Below are positions 53,469 to 60,312 of a stretch of DNA of 64,000 nt, one piece after another. Position 1 is the stretch's first letter; each line of letters begins with the position of its first letter. The stretch is taken from the NCBI RefSeq assembly GCF_049472675.1, contig NZ_JAPNXM010000010.1, positions 1-64,000 of the forward strand. The letters are read 5' to 3'. Source of the stretch: Deferribacter thermophilus. Lineage in GTDB: Bacteria; Chrysiogenota; Deferribacteres; Deferribacterales; Deferribacteraceae. The position numbers and the translations under genes were made by a program. Under the pieces are notes generated by a model. That model was not told the origin of the DNA and searched no databases. It saw nothing but the letters and a program-made list of their open reading frames with translations.

Positions 53469-54801
53469 ACCTAATTCCTCACTACCCACTACCCGATACT
53501 TGCTATCATCTAATCGCTACTCGCTTAACAAAGATAGCAAAATCGTAGTCTTTGGTTCTTCTGGCCTTGTAGGTTCGGCAATCGTAAGAAAGCTAATTGA
53601 AAAAGGATATAAAAATATAATAGGAACATATAATCATAGACTACCCACTACCCGCTACCCGCTACTCTCTACTAGCTACTCGCTACCTACTATCCGCTAT
53701 TATAAGATTGATTTATTAAACAATGTCGCGGTACGAGAATTCTTTGAAGAACATAAGCCTGAGTTCGTATTTCTCGCTGCTGCCAAAGTCGGTGGAATAA
53801 TTGCAAACAATACTTACAGGGCAGATTTTATTTATGAAAACCTTCAGATACAAAATAATGTAATTTATAACGCCTATAAATATGGTGTTAAAAAACTACT
53901 GTTCTTGGGGAGCACTTGTATTTATCCTAAAAATTGTCCACAACCTATAAAAGAGGAATATCTATTAACTGGTCCTTTGGAATATACCAATGAGCCTTAT
54001 GCCATTGCCAAGATTGCAGGTATAAAAATGTGTGAGAGCTTTAACCTTCAATATGGTACAAATTTTATCTCAGTTATGCCAACAAATCTATATGGTCCAA
54101 ATGATAATTTTGATTTAGAAAAATCACATGTTTTACCGGCATTAATAAGAAAAATGCATCTGGGAAAATGTCTGGAAGAAGATAACTGGGAAGCTATAAG
54201 AAAAGACTTAAATAAAAATCCTATTGAAGGTATTGATGGAAGCGCAACAAAGGAAGAAATATTAGCTATTTTAGAGAAATATGGAATAAAAATACAGCAA
54301 GTAGCAAGTAGCAAGCAGAAATTAGCAAGTAGTAAGGAGCAAGTAGAAAGTAGTATTCCCACTACTCACTACCCGCTACATTCTGTTTCTATAGAAATCT
54401 GGGGTAGCGGTAAACCAATGCGCGAATTCCTCCATGTTGACGACATGGCAGATGCTTGTGTATTTTTGATGGAAGAAATAGATTTTAAAGATATAGTTGA
54501 ACAAAATAATTCAAAATTCAACATTCAACATTCAAAATTTTCAAATGAGTTTTCATACGAAGTTAGAAACACTCATTTGAATATTGGCACCGGCAAAGAT
54601 ATCTCAATCAAAGAACTTGCCTATTTAATCAAAGATATTGTAGGTTTTAAAGGAGAATTTTATTTCAATACAGATAAACCAGATGGAACTATGAGGAAGG
54701 TAACAGATGTAAATAAGTTAAATAGCTTAGGCTGGCGACATACTATTGAACTAAAAGATGGGATAAGAAGGGTGTATGAGTGGTATTTATCAAATGGCTA
54801 A
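53452..54801 (+). CDS. fcl: GDP-L-fucose synthase with heptamer-derived insertions
   Basis: About 449 residues against roughly 310-320 for Fcl. The core is intact: FGSSGLVGSAIV (NADP), GSTCIYP (catalytic Ser/Cys), EPYAIAKIAG (Tyr, Lys), PTNLYGPND and the HVDDMADA segment. Extra material comes from in-frame heptamer DNA at the N-terminus, after TYNH, in the middle (ASSK-rich) and near FNIQHSKF. It reduces and epimerises the Gmd product to GDP-fucose. Start is the ATG inside the S23 gene end. Confidence 0.9.
   Translation: MKQNNKPNSSLPTTRYLLSSNRYSLNKDSKIVVFGSSGLVGSAIVRKLIEKGYKNIIGTYNHRLPTTRYPLLSTSYSLPTIRYYKIDLLNNVAVREFFEEHKPEFVFLAAAKVGGIIANNTYRADFIYENLQIQNNVIYNAYKYGVKKLLFLGSTCIYPKNCPQPIKEEYLLTGPLEYTNEPYAIAKIAGIKMCESFNLQYGTNFISVMPTNLYGPNDNFDLEKSHVLPALIRKMHLGKCLEEDNWEAIRKDLNKNPIEGIDGSATKEEILAILEKYGIKIQQVASSKQKLASSKEQVESSIPTTHYPLHSVSIEIWGSGKPMREFLHVDDMADACVFLMEEIDFKDIVEQNNSKFNIQHSKFSNEFSYEVRNTHLNIGTGKDISIKELAYLIKDIVGFKGEFYFNTDKPDGTMRKVTDVNKLNSLGWRHTIELKDGIRRVYEWYLSNG
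53478..53525. repeat. Right arm of S23 element 1
   Basis: CACTACC / CGCTACT-type heptamers, complementary to the left arm, and translated as the N-terminus of Fcl (PTTRYLL, SSNRYSL). Confidence 0.9.
53639..53700. repeat. In-frame heptamer array inside fcl (single arm)
   Basis: Eight or nine CTACCCG/CTACTCG heptamers without a matching left arm nearby. They insert a peptide with 7-residue period (LPTTRYP, LLSTSYS, LPTIRYY) after the NADP-binding strand. Confidence 0.9.
54298..54379. repeat. In-frame heptamer hairpin inside fcl
   Basis: Left arm of eight heptamers of type CAAGTAG (54298-54353) and right arm of CACTACT/CCGCTAC units (54357-54379). The two units whose TAG would be in frame read CAG (54316-54318) and GAG (54337-54339). 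Confidence 0.92.
54508..54580. repeat. In-frame heptamer run and inverted repeat inside fcl
   Basis: TTCAAAA / TTCAACA heptamers (54508-54546), followed by a perfect 10-bp inverted repeat TCAAATGAGT (54541-54550) and ACTCATTTGA (54571-54580). Confidence 0.8.
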
Positions 54802-54909
54802 TTCAAAATTAAACAATAAAAATTCTTTATTAAATAGATTGCCCACTGTATGCGACATCCTAACTTGCTATATAAGTTTAATTAATTAGCAACTAAGAAA
54901 GGTTTAAAA

Positions 54910-55638
54910 ATGTTCATTGAAACTAAAAAACGTTCGCTATTAAAAGCAATTTCATGGAGAGTTTTTGCTTCCTTAACAACGACTTTAATTGTGTTTGTAT
55001 TTTTTGGAAGATTAGACTTAGCAATTGCCGCTGGTGTGACAGAGACCGTAATAAAAATAGGTATTTACTTTGTTCATGAGAGAATATGGGAAAAAATTAA
55101 ATTTGGTAAGAAGAGAGTTGATCCTTTTGTATTATGGTTTACTGGCCTCCCTTTATCTGGAAAATCTACTATCGCAGATAAGGTCTACGAAAAACTAGTA
55201 AAATATGATCATTTATTACTTCAGAGATTGGACAGTAAAGATATTAGGGAAATGATACCAGAAGTCGGATTTAGCAAAGAAGAAAGAATTCGTCACCTTA
55301 AAAGGGTTGCATTTTTAGTAAAAACTTTACAGTCAAACTCTATATCTGTGATTGCGTCCTTTGTATCACCTTATATTGACATAAGAGAGTATGTAAGAAA
55401 TAATACAAAAAACTTTATAGAGATTTACGTTAAAGCAAATATTGAAGAATGCAAAAAAAGGGACTACAAGGGTGTGTATAAAAAAGCTGAAAAAGGTGAA
55501 ATTAAAAATTTAACAGGTATCCATGAAAAATATGAAGAGCCTGAAAGCCCCGAAATCATACTAGATACAACTAAATATTCACCAGATGAGCTTGCTGATA
55601 TGGTTTATGATTATGTGATAAAGAAGTTGATAAAATAG
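54910..55638 (+). CDS. DUF2061 membrane domain fused to APS kinase-like domain
   Basis: 242 residues. Residues 1-70 are a DUF2061 unit (KRSLLKAISWRVFASLTTT, two membrane helices, HERIWEKI). Residues 75-242 are an adenylylsulfate kinase fold with Walker A GLPLSGKST and FVSPYIDIRE. The conserved DGDNxR motif of CysC is altered to LDSKDIREM, so its substrate may differ from APS or it may work less well. It anchors a kinase at the membrane. A canonical cysC lies downstream at 58713. Confidence 0.85.
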   Translation: MFIETKKRSLLKAISWRVFASLTTTLIVFVFFGRLDLAIAAGVTETVIKIGIYFVHERIWEKIKFGKKRVDPFVLWFTGLPLSGKSTIADKVYEKLVKYDHLLLQRLDSKDIREMIPEVGFSKEERIRHLKRVAFLVKTLQSNSISVIASFVSPYIDIREYVRNNTKNFIEIYVKANIEECKKRDYKGVYKKAEKGEIKNLTGIHEKYEEPESPEIILDTTKYSPDELADMVYDYVIKKLIK

Positions 55639-55639
55639 C

Positions 55640-55741
55640 ATTAAGTGCTAAGTACTAAGTTCTAAGTATTAAAAAGAAAGGATTTCGAACTTAGCACTTA
55701 ATACTTAGCTCTTAAAACTTAACATTTAACACTTAACACTA
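55640..55741. repeat. Palindromic heptamer element (empty)
   Basis: Left arm CTAAGTA-type heptamers (55640-55671), a short loop, then right arm CTTAGCA/CTTAACA heptamers (55687-55741). ATTAAGTGCTAAG (55640-55652) is the exact complement of CTTAGCACTTAAT (55690-55702). Non-coding, between the fusion gene and cysD. Confidence 0.9.
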
Positions 55742-55756
55742 ATAAATGAGGTTAAT

Positions 55757-56665
55757 ATGATTAAAGAAAGACTCACCCATCTAAAGCTACTTGAATACGA
55801 AAGTATACATATAATAAGAGAAGCAATAGCAGAAGCTGAAAATCCTGTGATGCTATATTCTATTGGTAAGGATTCTTCGGTAATGCTACATTTAGCTATG
55901 AAGGCTTTTTATCCTGCCAGGCCACCATTTCCTTTAATGCATGTTGATACTACATGGAAGTTTAGGGATATGATCGAGTTTAGAGATAGAAGAGCAAAAG
56001 AGTTAGGATTAGATCTGATAGTGTATGTAAATGAAGAAGGGATCAAAAGAGGGGTTAATCCTTTTACTCATGGTAGTAAAGTTCATACTGATATTATGAA
56101 AACAGAGGCATTAAAACAGGCTTTAAATAAATATAAATTTGACGTTATATTTGGTGGTGCGAGAAGAGACGAGGAAAAATCAAGGGCGAAGGAAAGAATA
56201 TTCTCTTTCAGGGATAAAAATCATAGATGGGATCCTAAGAATCAACGTCCTGAGCTGTGGAATGTGTATAATCTGAAGAAAAATAAGGGTGAGAGTATCA
56301 GAGTATTTCCATTATCAAATTGGACTGAGCTTGACATATGGCTTTATATTTATCTTGAGAATATTCCAGTTGTACCGCTTTATTTTGCAAAGGAAAGACC
56401 TGTGGTGGAATATGAAGGGGCGTTGATTTTAGTTGATGATGACAGGATGCCAGAAGAATTGAGAAAAAAAGCAGAAATGAAATGGGTACGATTTAGAACA
56501 TTAGGCTGTTATCCTCTAACCGGTGCGATTGAATCAAAAGCCACCTCATTACCAGAAATAATTCAAGAGATGTTGGTGGCAAAATATTCAGAGAGACAGG
56601 GTAGACTTATTGATTTTGACCAAGTGGGTAGTATGGAAAGGAAGAAGATAGAGGGATATTTTTAA
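55757..56665 (+). CDS. cysD: Sulfate adenylyltransferase subunit 2
   Basis: 302-residue PP-loop ATPase. The SIGKDSSVMLHLA motif, LMHVDTTWKF, GGARRDEEKSRAKER and FPLSNWTELDIW are all typical of CysD. With the GTPase CysN it makes APS from sulfate and ATP. Next to CysN, CysC and CysQ, it feeds PAPS to the sulfotransferase downstream; no APS or PAPS reductase is in the window. Confidence 0.97.
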   Translation: MIKERLTHLKLLEYESIHIIREAIAEAENPVMLYSIGKDSSVMLHLAMKAFYPARPPFPLMHVDTTWKFRDMIEFRDRRAKELGLDLIVYVNEEGIKRGVNPFTHGSKVHTDIMKTEALKQALNKYKFDVIFGGARRDEEKSRAKERIFSFRDKNHRWDPKNQRPELWNVYNLKKNKGESIRVFPLSNWTELDIWLYIYLENIPVVPLYFAKERPVVEYEGALILVDDDRMPEELRKKAEMKWVRFRTLGCYPLTGAIESKATSLPEIIQEMLVAKYSERQGRLIDFDQVGSMERKKIEGYF

Positions 56666-56669
56666 AAGA

Positions 56670-56753
56670 TTTTAAATTATAAATTTTGAATTATGAATTG
56701 TAAATGATAAAGTATAAATTATGATATGATTTTAGATGATAGATTTTGGATTG
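56670..56753. repeat. Left arm of S23 element 2
   Basis: AAATTAT, AAATTTT, GAATTAT, GAATTGT, AAATGAT, AAAGTAT and similar heptamers, ending in ATTTTGGATTG. Complementary in type to the TTCAAAA/TCCAAAA right arm. Confidence 0.82.
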
Positions 56754-56757
56754 AAAA

Positions 56758-57123
56758 GTGAAAGAAGAAAATTTAATTAAAAATAAAACATATAGTTTTG
56801 CATTGAAAATTATTGATCTTTATAAATTTCTAAAATATGAAAAGAAGGAATATGTATTATCAAAACAGATTTTAAAAAGTGGTACATCAATTGGAGCAAA
56901 TGTAGAAGAAGCTCAGGCTGCACAATCCAGAAAAGATTTCTTGAGTAAACTTAGTATTGCAAGTAAAGAAGCAAGGGAGACATATTATTGGTTAAGAATC
57001 TTAACGGATTCTGGATATTTAGATAACTATTCAGATAAAGATATTTTGATAACAGAAATAAATTCAATTATTAGTGTATTAACAAAAATAATTAAAACTT
57101 TAACGGAGAGTAAATGTGAGTAA
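56758..57123 (+). CDS. Four-helix-bundle protein (S23 family), element 2
   Basis: 121 residues of a different S23 subgroup: KTYSFALKIIDLYKFL, ILKSGTSIGANVEEAQ and SIASKEARETYYWLRIL. It shares the GANVEEA (S/G-N-I-x-E-G/A) core with the other elements but is clearly diverged, so it was not copied recently from them. GTG start. GGAG (57105-57108) inside its 3' end serves the cysN GTG at 57116, overlapping by 8 bp. Confidence 0.9.
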   Translation: MKEENLIKNKTYSFALKIIDLYKFLKYEKKEYVLSKQILKSGTSIGANVEEAQAAQSRKDFLSKLSIASKEARETYYWLRILTDSGYLDNYSDKDILITEINSIISVLTKIIKTLTESKCE

Positions 57124-58702
57124 TTCAAAATCCAAAATCCAAAATTCAAAATCGTTAATCGAAAGTGATATACTCGAATATTTAAAAAGGCATGAAAACA
57201 AGGAGCTTTTGCGTTTTATCACTTGCGGTAGTGTGGATGATGGTAAGAGTACTTTAATAGGGAGACTTTTGTATGAGTCAAAAATGGTTTTTGAAGATCA
57301 TCTTATGGCTTTGAGAGCTGAAGCAAAATATAAACGGACAGAAGATGAGATTGATTTTTCGCTGCTTGTTGATGGTCTTCAGGCTGAAAGGGAGCAGGGG
57401 ATAACTATCGATGTGGCTTATAGATATTTTTCTACGGATAAAAGGAAGTTTATAATAGCAGATACCCCTGGTCATGAGCAGTATACAAGAAATATGGCCA
57501 CCGGTGCTTCAAATGCAGATATAGCAGTTATTTTGATAGATGCAAGAAATGGTGTGCTTACGCAGACGAGAAGACATTCTTTCATTGTTTCTCTATTAGG
57601 TATAAGAAATATAGTCGTAACAATAAATAAGATGGATCTTGTAGATTATTCTGAAGAAGTTTATAATAATATAAAGCAAGATTATCTTAGTATGTTTGAC
57701 AAATTAATTTATTCACTTCCATATAAAAACTATAAACCAAATATATATTTTATCCCTATCAGTGCATTGAAAGGTGATAATGTAGTAACCCGTTCAAAAA
57801 AAATGGATTGGTATGAGGGACAAACACTTCTTGAGTATCTTGATAATATCTCAGTGAATAGTGAAAAAGTGAATGGTGAGCAGAAAAATGTCTCTTCACT
57901 ATTCACTACTCACATGTCACCATTTAGAATGCCTGTTCAATTTGTTAACCGTCCAAATTTGGACTTTAGAGGTTATTGTGGCACAATTGTAAGTGGAAAA
58001 ATAAGTATTGGTGATGAAATAATAGTCTACCCATCACGCGTAAAAACAAAAGTTAAAAATATAATTTTACCAGATTATAAAGAAGCTCAAAGTTCAAGGT
58101 TCAACGTTCAAGGTTTAGAAAAAGATAATTATAAAGAGAACATAGAACATAGAACATTGAACATAGAACAAGTAAACTTTGCTTACTCCCCGATGGCTGT
58201 TACTTTACAAACAGAAAATGAAGTGGATATAAGCAGGGGTGATTTACTAATAAAATCTGGAGGGAAAGAGCCTAATTTTACTGACTCTTTCGAGGCTTTT
58301 ATTGTATGGATGGATGAAAGTAAACTAACTAATAGGGAATATACGCTTAAGATTTATACAAAGGAAACAAATGCTGTAATTAGCAAAATTTTGTTTAAAA
58401 AAGATATAAATACATGGGAAAAGATTGGAGTAAATACTTTAACTTTAAACGATATCGCAAGAGTACAGATAGATTTGTCCGAAAAAATTGCTTTTGACAT
58501 GTATGAAGAAAATAAAACGACAGGCTCTTTTATTTTAGTAGATAAAGTTACACACTTTACATCGGCTGCAGGAATAATAGTTGGAGAGTCTACAAAGAAA
58601 AAAAATAGTCGCATTTACAGTGAAGCCGAGAAGGCTCTTAATAAATTTATTAGAGAACATTTCCCAGAGTGGGGATGTAAACCGATAGAAGAGATTGAAT
58701 AA
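57116..58702 (+). CDS. cysN: Sulfate adenylyltransferase subunit 1 with heptamer-derived insertions
   Basis: 528-residue translation-factor-type GTPase. G1 GSVDDGKST, G3 DTPGHEQY, G4 NKMD and QAEREQGITID are intact, and the C-terminal beta-barrels are present. About 15 residues at the N-terminus (SNSKSKIQNSKS) come from the S23 element arm. Two internal in-frame inserts (near residue 250 and near residues 325-350) are heptamer hairpins in loops. Forms the GTP-driven ATP sulfurylase with CysD. No fused CysC domain. Confidence 0.94.
   Translation: MSNSKSKIQNSKSLIESDILEYLKRHENKELLRFITCGSVDDGKSTLIGRLLYESKMVFEDHLMALRAEAKYKRTEDEIDFSLLVDGLQAEREQGITIDVAYRYFSTDKRKFIIADTPGHEQYTRNMATGASNADIAVILIDARNGVLTQTRRHSFIVSLLGIRNIVVTINKMDLVDYSEEVYNNIKQDYLSMFDKLIYSLPYKNYKPNIYFIPISALKGDNVVTRSKKMDWYEGQTLLEYLDNISVNSEKVNGEQKNVSSLFTTHMSPFRMPVQFVNRPNLDFRGYCGTIVSGKISIGDEIIVYPSRVKTKVKNIILPDYKEAQSSRFNVQGLEKDNYKENIEHRTLNIEQVNFAYSPMAVTLQTENEVDISRGDLLIKSGGKEPNFTDSFEAFIVWMDESKLTNREYTLKIYTKETNAVISKILFKKDINTWEKIGVNTLTLNDIARVQIDLSEKIAFDMYEENKTTGSFILVDKVTHFTSAAGIIVGESTKKKNSRIYSEAEKALNKFIREHFPEWGCKPIEEIE
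57121..57156. repeat. Right arm of S23 element 2
   Basis: TTCAAAA, TCCAAAA, TCCAAAA, TTCAAAA heptamers, translated as the CysN N-terminus. AATTCAAAAT matches the complement of ATTTTGAATT in the left arm. Confidence 0.87.
57854..57920. repeat. In-frame heptamer hairpin 1 inside cysN
   Basis: GTGAATA / GTGAAAA units (57854-57880) face CACTATT / CACTACT units (57892-57920). Translated without stops. Confidence 0.85.
58085..58170. repeat. In-frame heptamer hairpin 2 inside cysN
   Basis: AGTTCAA, GGTTCAA, CGTTCAA units (58085-58118) face AGAACAT, TGAACAT units (58136-58170). Encodes FNVQGLE...IEHRTLNIEQ with a 7-residue repeat. Confidence 0.85.
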
Positions 58703-58712
58703 CAGGTTAAAT

Positions 58713-59312
58713 ATGGATAAAAATATTGTTATACACCCTCACAAGGTTTCAAGATTAGACAGAGAGAAAATAAAAAAGCAAATGGGTTGTGTACTCTGGT
58801 TTACAGGCCTGTCAGGTAGCGGCAAAAGTACAATTGCCAATGAAGTGGAGTATAAGTTAAATCAATTAAGTTTTCACACTTATTTATTAGATGGTGATAA
58901 TATTAGGCATGATTTAAATAAGGATCTTGGATTTTCTGAAGAGGATAGAAGTGAAAATATAAGAAGAATAGCAGAAGTATCAAAATTGTTTGTCGATGCT
59001 GGGATAATAGTCCTTACAGCTTTTATTTCACCATTTATAAAGGATAGAGAGCAGGCAAAAGATATAGTTGGTAAAGAACGGTTTATTGAGATTTTTGTTG
59101 ATACCCCCTTTGAAGAGTGTGCAAAAAGAGATCCAAAAGGGTTGTATAAAAAGGCACTTAATGGTGAAATAAAAAATTTTACTGGACTTGATTCTCCATA
59201 TGAGGCTCCAGTATCACCAGATATACACATAAAAACATTAGATGAAAATATAAATGAGTCTGTAGAAAAAGTTATTAATTATCTAAAGGAGAAAGGGTTT
59301 TTAAATGTATAA
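58713..59312 (+). CDS. cysC: Adenylylsulfate kinase
   Basis: About 199 residues. P-loop GLSGSGKST, the APS-binding DGDNIRHDLNKDLGF, the ENIRR motif and the FISPF segment are all canonical. It phosphorylates APS to PAPS, the sulfuryl donor of sulfotransferases. I start at the ATG; a TTG six codons upstream overlaps the cysN end. Its end overlaps cysQ by 8 bp, so kinase and nucleotidase are coupled. Confidence 0.95.
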   Translation: MDKNIVIHPHKVSRLDREKIKKQMGCVLWFTGLSGSGKSTIANEVEYKLNQLSFHTYLLDGDNIRHDLNKDLGFSEEDRSENIRRIAEVSKLFVDAGIIVLTAFISPFIKDREQAKDIVGKERFIEIFVDTPFEECAKRDPKGLYKKALNGEIKNFTGLDSPYEAPVSPDIHIKTLDENINESVEKVINYLKEKGFLNV

Positions 59313-60279
59313 AAAAGAGTTGAACATTGGGGATTATAGTTTTAATATTAATGATATTTTAAAAATTGCTTTAGAAGCCGGCAAAGAAGTAATGAAAATC
59401 TATGAAAAAGATTTTAGTATAAATTATAAAGATGACAAATCACCTTTGACAGAAGCAGACAAGGTTTCACATGAAATCATTTGTGATGGTTTAGAGAAGG
59501 TGAGTAGTTTAGCAGTAGAGTCGTATAGTCACGAAACTTTGCAATTCAACAACTCCACTACTCCACAACTTCACTACTCCGCCACAATACCGATTTTGAG
59601 CGAAGAGGGGAAAGATATCCCTTTTGAAGTTAGAAAAGATTGGGAATATTTCTGGATGGTAGATCCCCTTGATGGTACAAAAGAGTTTATCAAGAAAAAT
59701 GGTGAGTTTACAATAAATATTGCATTAATTCACAATAATGAGCCAATTTTTGGCGTAGTATACGCACCAGCAATTGATACAATGTATTTTACCGATGACC
59801 AAAATGCATACAAACTGGAAAAAGATAAAATTTACAAACTCCCCACCCTGCACCTAAAACCCAAAACCCAACACCCAATTTTTACCATCGTCGCCAGTAA
59901 ATCCCACCTAAACGACGAAACAAAAGATTTTATAGATAAATTGTCATCCACAATCCAAAATCCACAATCCAAAATTAATTTTATTAGTAAGGGTAGTAGC
60001 CTAAAACTTTGCATGGTTGCAGAAGGCAAGGCTGATATCTACCCAAGATTAGCTCCTACTATGGAGTGGGATACTGCAGCAGCAGATGCAGTTGTTAGAA
60101 AATCTGGAAGAATGACATACGAATATAACAACTCAAAGTTCAACGACTTATGTTCTATAATTGTTAATAATCCAAAATCCAACACCCAACACCCAACACC
60201 TAATACCCAGCATCTGGTATTAACACCTTTAAAATATAACAAAAAAGACCTATTAAACCCCTGGTTTGTCGTGTGTTGA
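59305..60279 (+). CDS. cysQ: 3'(2'),5'-bisphosphate nucleotidase CysQ with insertions
   Basis: 324 residues versus about 250-270 for CysQ. The inositol-phosphatase-fold metal motifs are kept: SPLTEADK, LSEEGKD, DPLDGTKEF and WDTAAADAV. Four in-frame heptamer-derived stretches add about 60 residues, two of them forming peptides such as NTQHPTP repeats. It hydrolyses PAP, the product left after sulfotransfer, relieving inhibition. The pairing with cysC and a sulfotransferase fits glycan sulfation. Confidence 0.93.
   Translation: MYKKELNIGDYSFNINDILKIALEAGKEVMKIYEKDFSINYKDDKSPLTEADKVSHEIICDGLEKVSSLAVESYSHETLQFNNSTTPQLHYSATIPILSEEGKDIPFEVRKDWEYFWMVDPLDGTKEFIKKNGEFTINIALIHNNEPIFGVVYAPAIDTMYFTDDQNAYKLEKDKIYKLPTLHLKPKTQHPIFTIVASKSHLNDETKDFIDKLSSTIQNPQSKINFISKGSSLKLCMVAEGKADIYPRLAPTMEWDTAAADAVVRKSGRMTYEYNNSKFNDLCSIIVNNPKSNTQHPTPNTQHLVLTPLKYNKKDLLNPWFVVC
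59499..59586. repeat. In-frame heptamer hairpin inside cysQ
   Basis: GAGTAGT-type units (59499-59529) face ACTACTC-type units (59543-59586), inserted before the IPILSEEG strand. No stop in frame. Confidence 0.78.
59839..59977. repeat. Two single-arm in-frame heptamer runs inside cysQ
   Basis: AAAACCC/AACACCC units at 59839-59880 and CACAATC/CCAAAAT units at 59946-59977, both C-type, with core CysQ sequence between them. Confidence 0.78.
60169..60215. repeat. In-frame heptamer run inside cysQ
   Basis: AACACCC, AACACCC, AACACCT, AATACCC in perfect 7-bp register, plus a small inverted repeat TAATACC / GGTATTA. Encodes NTQHPTP NTQH. Confidence 0.87.
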
Positions 60280-60312
60280 TTACTACAATAAAAATTTAAA
60301 TTAAGTAAAAAT

